From positions 88,585 to 152,584 of the forward strand of contig DFOA01000033.1 in assembly GCA_002381185.1 (NCBI GenBank): a stretch of DNA of 64,000 bases, in the 5' to 3' direction. Source of the DNA: Firmicutes bacterium UBA3553. GTDB taxonomy: Bacteria; Bacillota; Clostridia; Tissierellales; Sedimentibacteraceae. Position numbers and translations under genes: made by a program. Below are positions 26,339 through 35,237 of the stretch, piece after piece; position 1 is the first letter of the stretch; each line of letters opens with the position of its first letter. The notes beneath the pieces are model-generated. The model saw nothing but the letters and a program-made list of their open reading frames with translations. It was not told where the DNA came from and made no database searches.

Positions 26339-27241
26339 TTATTTTATAGGTACAAAACCCATAGATTCAACAACTGTCATTCCTTCTTCACCCATTACAT
26401 AGTCCATAAATGCTTGCTGAGGAGCAGTTAATTCTCCGTTATATATTGCAATTAACGGTCTTTGTATTATGTAGGATCCGTTTATGATATTTTCTTCTGT
26501 TGCTTCAACTCCGTCAACTTTTAGTGTAGCTACTTTTCCGGCATTTTGATTAACAACTCCAAATGATGCATATCCGATTGCATATTCGTTTTCAATTATT
26601 TTGGTAACTAGTGCGCCCATTGATGGTGCCTGGATAGCATCGGCTTTCACCTGTACATCACCCATTATTTTTGACTGGAATACCTCGTGTGCACCACCGC
26701 CGATGTCCCTTGTCACCACTATGATTTCTTTATCAGGAAGTGAAGCGTCTAAGTCCTTCCAAGTTTTAAATTCTCCTGAAAATATTTTTACTATTTCATC
26801 TTTTGTTAAGTTGTCTTTAACTGTTAATACAGGATTGTTAGGATTTACTCCCAATGTTAAAGCATCAATACCAACCTTAAACTCCTTAAGTTCAGGAAGC
26901 TGGTCTTTTTCTGTATCCTTAACGGTTCTTGCAACCATACCGAAGTCGCTTGTCTTATCTATAACTGATTTTACACCTTGTCCTGATCCGCCTGCTGAAA
27001 CATATATTGAAATATTTTCTTCAGGGAATGAAGAATCAACCTTGTCCCAAGTTACATTGCCTTCAATAAAATTAGTAGAGATAGACGCCATTACAGGAGC
27101 AAGAGTTGATGAACCGTTAAATAATATCTGCGGTACAAATCCATTTTCTTCAACAACTGGTGCCTCTGTTGGTGCAGCTGCGCATCCAGCCAATACAAGC
27201 ATTAAAACTAAAATAATACCTAAAACATTTAACTTTTTCAT
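26339..27241 (-). CDS. pstS: Phosphate ABC transporter substrate-binding lipoprotein
   Basis: 300 residues, lipobox LAGC (Cys near 20). PstS family landmarks: NGSSTLAPV (phosphate-binding loop, usually GAGATFPxP/GSST), AGGSGQGVK (second loop, S-G-x-G), and VVTRDIGGGAHEVFQ (Arg-Asp pair binding phosphate). RBS near the ATG on the minus strand; a divergent FNR-type gene starts at 27459. No Pho box was identified in the 217-base gap, which is mostly A/T-rich. Confidence 0.9.
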   Translation of the reverse strand: MKKLNVLGIILVLMLVLAGCAAAPTEAPVVEENGFVPQILFNGSSTLAPVMASISTNFIEGNVTWDKVDSSFPEENISIYVSAGGSGQGVKSVIDKTSDFGMVARTVKDTEKDQLPELKEFKVGIDALTLGVNPNNPVLTVKDNLTKDEIVKIFSGEFKTWKDLDASLPDKEIIVVTRDIGGGAHEVFQSKIMGDVQVKADAIQAPSMGALVTKIIENEYAIGYASFGVVNQNAGKVATLKVDGVEATEENIINGSYIIQRPLIAIYNGELTAPQQAFMDYVMGEEGMTVVESMGFVPIK

Positions 27242-27458
27242 TTATACACCTCATGTTCTCATATTGTTAAAAATTTTTCATCCGATTAATAATATAACAT
27301 AAATAAATATTTAAACATAATAAAACATTTTTATGGTATTTGCCAATAATTATAAAAAATGGTTATAGTTAAACAAAAATATTTAAATATTTAAAACCAC
27401 TGTTGCAATATGGAAATTTATTGTATAATATTCACATAATTTAACCAAGGGGTAATTT

Positions 27459-28181
27459 ATGGACATTCTAAAAAAAGAAGCGGTATCAGAACATACTAAA
27501 TGCAGTTGCAGTTTTAATGGACTGTGCACATCAAAAATTGCACTTTTCAGTATGCTTGATTTGGAGGAACAAAACGAACTTATATACAAGGCAAAGCATT
27601 TGAATTATAAAAAAGGTGACATAATATTCCGAGAGTCGGACCCGGCAGATAAAATAATCATAGTACGTTACGGCAAAATCAAGCTTAACCATTTTTCTCA
27701 GGAAGGCAAGGAATTTGTTATTGATATTCTCGTTGAAAGCGATATTTATGGAGAACAGAATATTTTCAGCGGAGGAAATTTTAATGTAAATGCAGTTGTC
27801 TTGGAGACTACAGGTGTCTGTCTTATTTCCCAATCAGATATCCAAAAGATGATTATTAACCGCCCTGAAGTGGGTATTAAGCTGTTAAGCGTAATCGGTT
27901 CTAAATTATCTTCGGCAAATGAGCTTATAGAGTTGTTGTCTATCAATGATGCAAAGACAAGGCTGGCAGGATTTCTTCTGTATAGAAGTACCCGGATAAA
28001 AAAAGATTTAATAGAATTGTCCCGTGACGATATAGCAGCATACATAAATCTTACCCGAGAGACTGTCAGCAGAAAACTTAATGAATTAAGCGATGAGGGA
28101 ATTATAGAACTCAACGGCCACAGAAAAATCAAAATAGCAGACATGGAAACACTAAGAGCAATTTTTGAATTCGGAAATTAA
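27459..28181 (+). CDS. Crp/Fnr-family regulator with FNR-like cysteines
   Basis: 240 residues: N-terminal cysteine group C15-x-C17-x5-C23, cNMP-like beta roll (about 25-140) with a fourth Cys at 121, and a winged helix. E. coli FNR binds its oxygen-sensitive [4Fe-4S] cluster with C20-x2-C23-x5-C29 and C122, so the four positions here correspond closely although the first spacing is one shorter. The recognition helix TRETVSRKL holds E201, S204 and R205, the FNR-type E-x2-S-R that reads TTGAT. An FNR-like site lies just downstream of this gene in front of the flavodiiron gene. Likely a redox or O2/NO sensor. Confidence 0.85.
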   Translation: MDILKKEAVSEHTKCSCSFNGLCTSKIALFSMLDLEEQNELIYKAKHLNYKKGDIIFRESDPADKIIIVRYGKIKLNHFSQEGKEFVIDILVESDIYGEQNIFSGGNFNVNAVVLETTGVCLISQSDIQKMIINRPEVGIKLLSVIGSKLSSANELIELLSINDAKTRLAGFLLYRSTRIKKDLIELSRDDIAAYINLTRETVSRKLNELSDEGIIELNGHRKIKIADMETLRAIFEFGN

Positions 28182-28190
28182 TTTTAAAGA

Positions 28191-28232
28191 GTGATTTAAA
28201 TCACGGTTTGTAATTTCCGGACCTACTATAAT
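28191..28232 (+). promoter_or_regulatory. FNR-type operator and -10 element of the flavodiiron gene
   Basis: Perfect palindrome GTGATTTAAATCAC (28191-28204; FNR core TGAT-N4-ATCA) followed by TATAAT (28227-28232). With a start near 28239 the palindrome is centred at about -41.5, the class II activator position, and no sigma-A -35 hexamer is present. This fits a promoter that needs activation by the FNR-like protein encoded immediately upstream. Confidence 0.75.
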
Positions 28233-28299
28233 AAGGACATAATAAAGAATTAATGAGAAGAGCTAAACATTCTCATTTTAAATAATTAGGAGGATAAAA

Positions 28300-29490
28300 A
28301 TGAAAAAACTTGTAAAAAATAATGTTTATTGGGTAGGAAAAATGGACTGGGAGCTGGAATCATTTCATGGAGCAGATTATTCCATTAATCACGGCTCAAG
28401 TCAAAATGCATATTTAATTCAAGAAGAAAAGACAGTATTGATTGATACTGTATGGAAACCGCATTCTACGGAGTTTGTGGACAATCTGGAATCAGAAATT
28501 GATTTGAAAAAAATAGACTTTATTGTAATGAATCATGGTGAGATTGATCACAGTGGATCATTGCCGACATTGATGGAGAAAATACCAGGGACACCGATAT
28601 ATTGCACGGCAAATGGAGTTAAGTCACTAACAGGACAGTTTCACCATCCTGAGTGGAATTTCCAGGTGGTGAAAACCGGAGACTCCATCGATATAGGAAA
28701 TGGAAAGAAGCTGGTATTTGTTGAAATGAAAATGCTGCACTGGCCGGACAGCATGGCGACATATCTGACAGGAGACAACATTCTGTTTTCCAATGATGCT
28801 TTCGGACAACACTATGCAGTTGAAGAACTGTTCAATGACAAGGCAGATCAATGCAAGTTGTGGGAAGAGGCCATGAAATATTATGCAAATATTCTGAACC
28901 CATTATCACCGCTTGTTAAAAAGAAAATAGAAGAGGTTGTAGCTTTAAACCTTCCAATAGATATTATAGCACCAAGCCATGGCGCCATATGGAGAGATAA
29001 TCCACTGCAGATAATAGAAAAATATTATGAATGGTCTAAAGACTATCAGGAAGATCAGGTAACTGTTGTCTATGACACAATGTGGGATGGAACAAAGCAG
29101 CTTGCACATAAGATAGCATCGGAAATTTCGGGAATTTCTCCAAATACACGTGTGAAAATATACAATATCTCTCACACAAACAAAAATGACATCATGACAG
29201 AGGTGTTTAAATCAAAGGCGATTGCAGTCGGTTCTCCGACCGTAGGTCAGAATATCCTTTCCTCTGTGGGCGGATGGATAGACTTTTTGAAAGAATTGAA
29301 ATTTAAAAATAAGAAAGCAGCGGTGTTCGGATGCTACGGCTGGAGCGGAGAATCTACAAAGGTCCTTCGCGAAAGATTGACAGATTCAGGCTTTGAGGTT
29401 GTGGAACCTGAAATCAAATGCAACTGGAACCCGGAAAACGCAGATTTAAATAAAGCTTCAGAAATTGCAAAAGCTCTTATGGAGAAATAA
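28300..29490 (+). CDS. fprA: Flavodiiron protein (NO/O2 reductase, FprA type)
   Basis: 396 residues: a metallo-beta-lactamase-like diiron domain (about 1-250) with NHGEIDHSGS giving the H-x-E-x-D-H ligands (Glu in place of the usual His is diagnostic for flavodiiron proteins), further His at LHWPDSM and PSHGAIW, then a flavodoxin domain (about 255-396) with a YDTMWDGTKQL FMN phosphate loop. It reduces oxygen to water and/or nitric oxide to nitrous oxide with electrons from rubredoxin or a similar carrier, protecting anaerobic metabolism. Single gene, RBS TAGGAGG, terminator at 29503-29529. Confidence 0.93.
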   Translation: MKKLVKNNVYWVGKMDWELESFHGADYSINHGSSQNAYLIQEEKTVLIDTVWKPHSTEFVDNLESEIDLKKIDFIVMNHGEIDHSGSLPTLMEKIPGTPIYCTANGVKSLTGQFHHPEWNFQVVKTGDSIDIGNGKKLVFVEMKMLHWPDSMATYLTGDNILFSNDAFGQHYAVEELFNDKADQCKLWEEAMKYYANILNPLSPLVKKKIEEVVALNLPIDIIAPSHGAIWRDNPLQIIEKYYEWSKDYQEDQVTVVYDTMWDGTKQLAHKIASEISGISPNTRVKIYNISHTNKNDIMTEVFKSKAIAVGSPTVGQNILSSVGGWIDFLKELKFKNKKAAVFGCYGWSGESTKVLRERLTDSGFEVVEPEIKCNWNPENADLNKASEIAKALMEK

Positions 29491-29502
29491 CAAAAACATT
29501 AG

Positions 29503-29529
29503 CCTGTCATTTGTTGAACAAATGACAGG
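29503..29529 (+). terminator. Terminator after the flavodiiron gene
   Basis: 27-base odd palindrome CCTGTCATTTGTT-G-AACAAATGACAGG followed by TATTTTATTGTT. Confidence 0.85.
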
Positions 29530-29611
29530 TATTTTATTGTTAAAATTATGAGCCTAAATTATAATTTTATGGTTAATTATGTTTATTGATGATATAATTG
29601 AATTGTTAATG

Positions 29612-29640
29612 TTTACACAATTAGAGCGTATACTTATATA
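29612..29640 (+). promoter_or_regulatory. Sigma-A promoter of the sigma-54 activator gene
   Basis: TTTACA (29612-29617), 17 bases, TATATA (29635-29640), giving a start near 29647 and a short leader before the ATG at 29664. Confidence 0.55.
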
Positions 29641-29663
29641 AATTGAAACAAGAGGGAATGAAT

Positions 29664-31424
29664 ATGGACGTTACCGGACTAATGGACAATAAAAACATTA
29701 TTATAACTGACAGCAACTATGATATTATTTACGCGGGCTCTAATATTACAAAGTATTTTAATAAAAGGTACGTTGCTGACATAGGTTATAAAAGCTCTTT
29801 TATGGAAAAAAATGATGTAGTAATTTTAGTTGAAAGCAGTTTTAAGAAAAATAAAGAGTATGATAACAAAGATTTGGAATTTATCGGAATAAAAAATGAA
29901 TTAAAAAATGTTGACAGTTTCATTGTTATTGGTAATTACCGCAATAAGGAAGTTCAGCCTATTTTTAAATCTGATGCGGAGTATTTGAATATAAACACTA
30001 TATTCTGCGGTACAGAAATCTTTGTAGAAATGAGCAGCACTCAGAATCATTGCCTGGTGAAAGTTAACAGTATTAACATTAAGTGCAATCTAGAAGAGTT
30101 TACAAACCAATTAATTCTAATAAACGAAGAAGGCATAAAATATTTTAGAGATGAGTGCCGCCAAAGCAGATTAAATAAAATAAGTGATATTTTGAATGGC
30201 TTTAAGTTTAATGAATATATAAAATATATTGATAATATTAATATTCAAAATTTAGTACAAGCAGATATTGCAGATTCTCTTATAAATAATATTGAGACAG
30301 AAGGAGAAGTGTATATTAAACTTCACAATTCATATATAAGAGCAGCTAAAATGTCTCTTGGACGAAAAAGCGGGATTTACCATATGTTTATGATTGAAGA
30401 CCAGCAGGATATTTTCGAATCAATAAATTTAAAAATCAATAAGTATGACAATCTGGAAGAACGCAATAAGGATAATAAGATAATAAGTGAATTTATATCT
30501 TCATATAAAATATTGGGACAAAATGAAAATACAAGCAAGGTAAAGAATCTATTAAAAAAAGCATCAACTACAAATATAACAATAATGCTTCTTGGCGAAA
30601 GCGGAACAGGCAAGACATTTGTGGCACATGAAATACATAAAAACAGTAAGCGGCATAACGAAGCATTCATTCATGTCAACTGTGCTTCCATACCATATAA
30701 TTTAATAGAAAGTGAATTGTTCGGATATAGTGAAGGTGCCTTTACAGGAGCGAAAAAGGGCGGGAAAAAGGGATTTTTTGAATTGGCGGATAGGGGGACA
30801 ATATTTCTTGATGAAATTGCGGAAATGCCCATAGAACTCCAGGGAAGGTTATTGGAAGTAATTCAAAATAAAACCTTTTACAGAGTAGGCGGTACTGAAA
30901 AAATACATATAGATGTAAGGTTGATTGCAGCAACAAATAAGAATTTAAAAAATTTAATTTCAGAAAATAAATTCAGAGAAGATTTATATTACAGAATAAA
31001 TGTGTTTCCTATAGAACTGCCGCCCTTAAGAGAAAGAATGACAGACCTATATGTGATAGTATCTAAGTTATTGCCCGATATATGCAGCAGAATGGAAGTC
31101 GAACCGTTAATTTTAAGCCCTGAGGCTTTTGAAAAAATGAAGACGTATGATTGGCCGGGTAATATCAGAGAACTTGAAAATATATTGGAAAAAGCCATTA
31201 TAATGAGTGAAGGGAAATTTATTAAGCCGGAAGATATATTAATAAACGAAAAAATCAATAAAGCAGGCAATATGACACTTAAGGAAATGAAGGAAGAGTA
31301 CGAAAAAAATATTATCATAGATACTTTGAATAAATTTAACGGAGAAAAAATTAAAACAGCAAAGTATTTAGGATTAGGGCGAACAAGCTTATTTGAAAAA
31401 ATAAAGAAGTATGATATAGTCTAG
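29664..31424 (+). CDS. Sigma-54-dependent transcriptional activator (AAA+, Fis-type HTH)
   Basis: 586 residues. An N-terminal sensor part of about 270 residues shows no clear family beyond a possible PAS-like section near 200-260. The AAA+ domain has Walker A GESGTGKT (about 311), the sigma-54-contacting GAFTGA loop (about 357), Walker B IFLDEI and the arginine-finger region RLIAATN...FREDLYYRI. A C-terminal Fis-type HTH ends in KTAKYLGLGRTSLFEKIKKY. The ATG at 29664 lies 7 bases after AGAGGG; an upstream TTG in the same frame is poorly placed. A matching sigma-54 promoter stands at 32346-32362, so this protein probably controls the amidohydrolase operon. Confidence 0.92.
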   Translation: MDVTGLMDNKNIIITDSNYDIIYAGSNITKYFNKRYVADIGYKSSFMEKNDVVILVESSFKKNKEYDNKDLEFIGIKNELKNVDSFIVIGNYRNKEVQPIFKSDAEYLNINTIFCGTEIFVEMSSTQNHCLVKVNSINIKCNLEEFTNQLILINEEGIKYFRDECRQSRLNKISDILNGFKFNEYIKYIDNINIQNLVQADIADSLINNIETEGEVYIKLHNSYIRAAKMSLGRKSGIYHMFMIEDQQDIFESINLKINKYDNLEERNKDNKIISEFISSYKILGQNENTSKVKNLLKKASTTNITIMLLGESGTGKTFVAHEIHKNSKRHNEAFIHVNCASIPYNLIESELFGYSEGAFTGAKKGGKKGFFELADRGTIFLDEIAEMPIELQGRLLEVIQNKTFYRVGGTEKIHIDVRLIAATNKNLKNLISENKFREDLYYRINVFPIELPPLRERMTDLYVIVSKLLPDICSRMEVEPLILSPEAFEKMKTYDWPGNIRELENILEKAIIMSEGKFIKPEDILINEKINKAGNMTLKEMKEEYEKNIIIDTLNKFNGEKIKTAKYLGLGRTSLFEKIKKYDIV

Positions 31425-31440
31425 ATGTTAGGAGATAAAT

Positions 31441-32235
31441 ATGTTATTATCAAAAATAAAGGATAGAATAGGAAATCTTGAAGGCAGATTCGGGATATAT
31501 TATTTAGATATAAACAGCGGCGAAGACTGTTATGTTGGAAATACAGACAGGTTTATATCAGCCGGCATATTGAAGTTTCAAGTATTAATAGAAGTATTCA
31601 GGCAATTGGAAGATAAAATCATCGGTAAAAATGATATTTATGTTTTAAAGGACGAAGATAAGGTAACATCAATAGGCGCATTGAGCAATATACATGAAGG
31701 CATTAGGCTTACAATAGAGGATTTATATAAGGTTATGATAGCTGTCAGTGATAATACGGCTTGTAATGTATTAATTAAGATTTTAGGCATGGATAATATT
31801 AATAAAACCATGGATGATTTAGGTTTCGCCAATACTAAGGTGAACAGATTATTATATGACTATGAGAGCAGAGAACGGGGTCTCGAAAATTATTATTCAT
31901 TGAAGGAAATGGCGGAAGCCTTCATCAGATTATATGAGGGACAGCTTATTTCAAAGCAGGCCAGTAACGAAATTCTTACAATCCTTAAGTTTCAGCAGAG
32001 AAGTTATATAATGCCGTATTATTTTGGCGAAAATATTGAAATTGCACATCAGGTCGGGGAAGATGAGGGCATAATACATGATTTAGGTATAATCTACGCT
32101 GAGAATCCATTCGTGTTGTGTATGGGAGCTGACGGTGTTGATACAAGAAAGACGGAAAGCGTGATGCGCGATATAGCATATATATGCTACAAGAATTCAA
32201 CAGACACAACAAAATGTTCGGAAAGCCGGACTTAA
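31441..32235 (+). CDS. Class A beta-lactamase-fold pseudoenzyme (catalytic Ser and KTG lost)
   Basis: 264 residues, cytosolic (no signal peptide), 16 bases after the sigma-54 activator. Fold landmarks match the intact paralogue at 35238-36005: a helix start FISAGILKF where the SxxK motif should be, VSDNT (SDN motif at 103-105), and HQVGED where HKTGED should be. The nucleophile serine is replaced by Gly42 (codon GGC at 31564-31566) and the KTG lysine and threonine by Gln204 and Val205; the Lys45 of SxxK and the SDN motif remain. It should not acylate substrates, but might still bind them, perhaps as a sensor or partner of the activator. Confidence 0.82.
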   Translation: MLLSKIKDRIGNLEGRFGIYYLDINSGEDCYVGNTDRFISAGILKFQVLIEVFRQLEDKIIGKNDIYVLKDEDKVTSIGALSNIHEGIRLTIEDLYKVMIAVSDNTACNVLIKILGMDNINKTMDDLGFANTKVNRLLYDYESRERGLENYYSLKEMAEAFIRLYEGQLISKQASNEILTILKFQQRSYIMPYYFGENIEIAHQVGEDEGIIHDLGIIYAENPFVLCMGADGVDTRKTESVMRDIAYICYKNSTDTTKCSESRT

Positions 32236-32254
32236 GGTTTGATTAACCGAACCT
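32235..32254 (+). promoter_or_regulatory. Possible upstream activator site for the sigma-54 operon
   Basis: Dyad AGGTTTG-ATTAAC-CGAACCT (6 of 7 arm bases match) immediately after the stop codon of the pseudoenzyme gene, centred about 127 bp upstream of the predicted sigma-54 start. The distance suits an enhancer site for the AAA+ activator; only one copy is seen, so the call is tentative. Confidence 0.4.
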
Positions 32255-32260
32255 ATAAGG

Positions 32261-32296
32261 CAGAATAAATAAGCTGTTATTTATCTGTCTTTTTTA
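32261..32296 (+). terminator. Terminator after the activator/pseudoenzyme unit
   Basis: Stem CAG(A)ATAAATAA/TTATTTATCTG with loop GCTG, one bulged A, followed by TCTTTTTTATTTT. It separates the activator transcript from the sigma-54 operon. Confidence 0.75.
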
Positions 32297-32345
32297 TTTT
32301 ATTGAAATATACATATTTAATTATCTGACTTGATCTGAGGAAAGT

Positions 32346-32362
32346 TGGCACAGAATATGCTT
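32346..32362 (+). promoter_or_regulatory. Sigma-54 (-24/-12) promoter
   Basis: TTGGCACAGAATATGCTT: GG at 32347-32348 and GC at 32359-32360 with exactly 10 bases between, the invariant -24/-12 spacing, and the TGGCAC half of the consensus intact. Start predicted near 32372, 51 bases before the permease ATG. The only good match of this type that I saw in the window, next to the only sigma-54 activator. Confidence 0.88.
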
Positions 32363-32422
32363 ATAGTATATTAACTTCATATGGGTGTTTAACACCTAAA
32401 TAAATTCTTTATAGGAGGAAAT

Positions 32423-33808
32423 ATGAGTAAAAGTTCTACTAATGTGAGCAGCGGCTTTCACAAGGAAATTGGTTTGTTCGGGGGTATCAGCCTGGTTGCG
32501 GGAATGACAATAGGTTCAGGTATCTATTATTTAGGCAGTTATGTTTTACAGCGTGCTGAGATGAGTATTGGCATGGCATTGCTTTGCTGGATAATCGGCG
32601 GAATAGTATCCATACTTGGAGGGCTGTGTTTTGCAGAACTTGGAGCTTCAATGCCTGTAGCAGGTGGTATGACAATATATCTTAGCAAGGCATATAATCC
32701 GGCAGTAGGATTTATAAATGGTTTTTCACTGTTATTTATTAACGGGTCCGGTTCTATTGCCGCACTGTCTATAGCATTCATTACGGCCTTTAATGCTATA
32801 ATACCTATGAGTGAAATTACTGTTAAAATTTTTGCCGTAATTATAATTATATTATTTACTGCTTTAAATTACAGAGGAGTCAAAGTCGCTACATTGTTTC
32901 AAAACTTTACTATGGTAGGAAGAGTAATTCCGTTATTTCTTATTATTCTGTTAGGACTGACAATGGGTAATGAAAAGGTCAATTTAAGTATTTTACCTGC
33001 AAATGCACCGTCAAGTATAAGCGGAATTATTACTATGATAGCATTTGCAACATTTGCAAGCTTATGGGCTTATGAGGGCTGGACTAATTTAAATACTGTT
33101 GCGGAAGAAATGAAAAATCCTAAAAAAGATCTTCCTTTATCTATTATTATTTCACTCACTTTTATTACAATTATTTATACAGTTTTTAATTTTGCCATTT
33201 ATAAGGTACTGCCATTAAATGAAATATCCGCAATGATACAATCTGATAATATTTATCTTGGTTCAGAGGTTGCAAGCAGATTAATGGGTAATTTAGGATT
33301 TTATGTTGTGCTCATAGGAATGTCTGTCGGCATAATCGGAACAATAAATGGTGATGTGCTGACATTTCCCCGTACATATTACGCAATGGCTAAGGAAGGC
33401 TATTGTCCTAAGTCCTTTGGAGAGCTGCATCCAAAGTATGGAATACCTCATGTTGCTACATTAGTACAGGCAGTTATTGCAATTATACTGGTTTTAATGA
33501 GAAACCTTGAACAGTTAACAGGCCTGGTTATATTCACCAGTGCAGCATTAAATATGCTTGCTGTAGGTGCAGTCTTAGTTTTCAGAAAAAAATATCCTGA
33601 ATTAGAAAGACCGTACAAGGTATGGGGAGGGGTTCCGACTGTTATAGTTACATTAATTTTGTTTGCTGTATTGCTCATTAATGAATTTATAAGCAATCCG
33701 GTTAATTCTTTAATAGGATTAATAGTTCCGGCAATAGGATTTATTGTTTACTTCTACTTTAAGAAGAAAAATTCCGGAGCAGATTACAGCGGAGACAATA
33801 TTGAATAA
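32423..33808 (+). CDS. APC-family amino acid permease
   Basis: 461 residues, 12 membrane segments. Starts with the APC motif GLFGGISLVAGMTIGSGIYYL (unwound TM1, G-S-G-I), and has the FATFASLWAYEGWTNLNTVAEEMKNPKKDLP stretch (about 212-242) seen in LAT/YfnA-type permeases (quoted in parts: LWAYEGW, EEMKNP). First gene of the sigma-54 operon; RBS TAGGAGG. It probably imports the amino acid or small amide used by the next two enzymes. Confidence 0.9.
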   Translation: MSKSSTNVSSGFHKEIGLFGGISLVAGMTIGSGIYYLGSYVLQRAEMSIGMALLCWIIGGIVSILGGLCFAELGASMPVAGGMTIYLSKAYNPAVGFINGFSLLFINGSGSIAALSIAFITAFNAIIPMSEITVKIFAVIIIILFTALNYRGVKVATLFQNFTMVGRVIPLFLIILLGLTMGNEKVNLSILPANAPSSISGIITMIAFATFASLWAYEGWTNLNTVAEEMKNPKKDLPLSIIISLTFITIIYTVFNFAIYKVLPLNEISAMIQSDNIYLGSEVASRLMGNLGFYVVLIGMSVGIIGTINGDVLTFPRTYYAMAKEGYCPKSFGELHPKYGIPHVATLVQAVIAIILVLMRNLEQLTGLVIFTSAALNMLAVGAVLVFRKKYPELERPYKVWGGVPTVIVTLILFAVLLINEFISNPVNSLIGLIVPAIGFIVYFYFKKKNSGADYSGDNIE

Positions 33809-33840
33809 TAAATTATAAATAAAGTAAAAAGGAGTGAGCA

Positions 33841-35199
33841 ATGAAAACATTATTAATCGAAAAAGGACATATAATTGATCCTCAAAATAACATAAATGGT
33901 GCAGCGAATATATTTATAAAAGATGGAAAGATAGCTTTACTGACAGAAGAATTCATAGCAGCAGATGAAATTATTAATGCAGAGGGAAAAATTGTATGTC
34001 CTGGATTTATAGATATTCATATGCATGAGGATCCTTATGACCCTGCAGAAGATAAACTGGATAAAAGTATTGCACTTTCTATGCTGAAAATGGGGGTCAC
34101 TACAGCAATAGGAGGAAATTGCGGTGATAATGTTTATGATCCTCTAATATATCTTGACATTATAGACAAAAGAGGAACGGCAACAAACTTGGGACTATTT
34201 GCCGGCCATACATATATCAGAAATAAATGCGGCGGTCATGATAAATATTCACCGGTAAACAATGAAACACTAAATAAGATGGTGAGTCTGGGCGAGGAAT
34301 ATTTATCAGGTGGTTGTTTTGGAATTTCATATGGGTTAAAATATATTCCGGGAACTACAAATATAGAATTGACCGAAATGTCCAAGCTGTGCAAGCCAAA
34401 AGACAAATTAATAACATCCCATGTCAGATACGACGCTTCAAGAGTATTCGAAGCAGTTCAAGAAGTTGCAGATTTAGGAGAGAAATTGGATTTGCGGGTT
34501 CAAATATCCCATATAGGCAGTATGGGAGGATACGGACAGATGACTGAGCTGCTGAAGATTATTGAGGAATATAAATCCAGAGGAGTAGATATATTGTGTG
34601 ATTGCTATCCATATAATGCATTCAGCACATATATCGGAGAAACAACTTATGATGATGGGTTCCTGGAAGCTTATAATGCAGATTATGACAGTGTATTGAT
34701 CTGTGATGGAAAATATGCCGGAATGAGATGTACAAAAGAAATATTTGAAGAGCTTCGTGCTGCGGCACCTATGACATTGACTGTTGGATTTTTTATGAAG
34801 GATGAAGATGTTACGGAAGCACTGCTAAGTCCTAATGTGATACTTGGCAGTGATGGCGTAAGAAATGGTGATGCAGGGCATCCAAGAGCTGCCGGAACAT
34901 TTCCACGATTTATATCTCAATTTGCCAAGACAGGCAGAATAAGCCTGTATGACACTATAAATAAAATGACGGCCATGCCGGCTAAACGTCTGCGCTTAAG
35001 AAATAAAGGGAATTTTTCAGCCGGTTCGGATGCTGATATTGTAGTCTTTGATTACAGCAAGATACAGGATAAATCAACTTATGAGGAACCGGCTAAGGAA
35101 CCTGAAGGCATAGACTATGTAATGTTAGGCGGACAAATAGCTGTTGAAAATGGCAAGGTAGTTAACGACAGTCTGGGCAAATCTGTAAGATGTGTATAG
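33841..35199 (+). CDS. D-aminoacylase-type amidohydrolase (N-acyl-D-amino-acid deacylase family)
   Basis: 452 residues. Metal-dependent amidohydrolase with H60-x-H62 in DIHMHE, the Cys ligand typical of D-aminoacylases (C94 in GGNCGDN), His194 (SHVRYD), His224 (SHIGSMG) and catalytic Asp338 in GSDGVR, all in the order seen in D-aminoacylase. GHPRAAGTFPRF near 345-360 is another family stretch. It should hydrolyse N-acyl-D-amino acids or D-configured dipeptide-like amides in the cytoplasm. Second gene of the sigma-54 operon, 32 bases after the permease. Confidence 0.85.
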   Translation: MKTLLIEKGHIIDPQNNINGAANIFIKDGKIALLTEEFIAADEIINAEGKIVCPGFIDIHMHEDPYDPAEDKLDKSIALSMLKMGVTTAIGGNCGDNVYDPLIYLDIIDKRGTATNLGLFAGHTYIRNKCGGHDKYSPVNNETLNKMVSLGEEYLSGGCFGISYGLKYIPGTTNIELTEMSKLCKPKDKLITSHVRYDASRVFEAVQEVADLGEKLDLRVQISHIGSMGGYGQMTELLKIIEEYKSRGVDILCDCYPYNAFSTYIGETTYDDGFLEAYNADYDSVLICDGKYAGMRCTKEIFEELRAAAPMTLTVGFFMKDEDVTEALLSPNVILGSDGVRNGDAGHPRAAGTFPRFISQFAKTGRISLYDTINKMTAMPAKRLRLRNKGNFSAGSDADIVVFDYSKIQDKSTYEEPAKEPEGIDYVMLGGQIAVENGKVVNDSLGKSVRCV

Positions 35200-35237
35200 A
35201 TTCACTTAATACAATATCAATTTAAAGGGAGTAAAAA

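Noticed and set aside
26601..27302. Long open frame (233 codons) on the plus strand opposite pstS
   Set aside because: It is the antisense shadow of pstS, rich in Ser/Thr/Pro with no motif and no ribosome site; pstS has clear family motifs.
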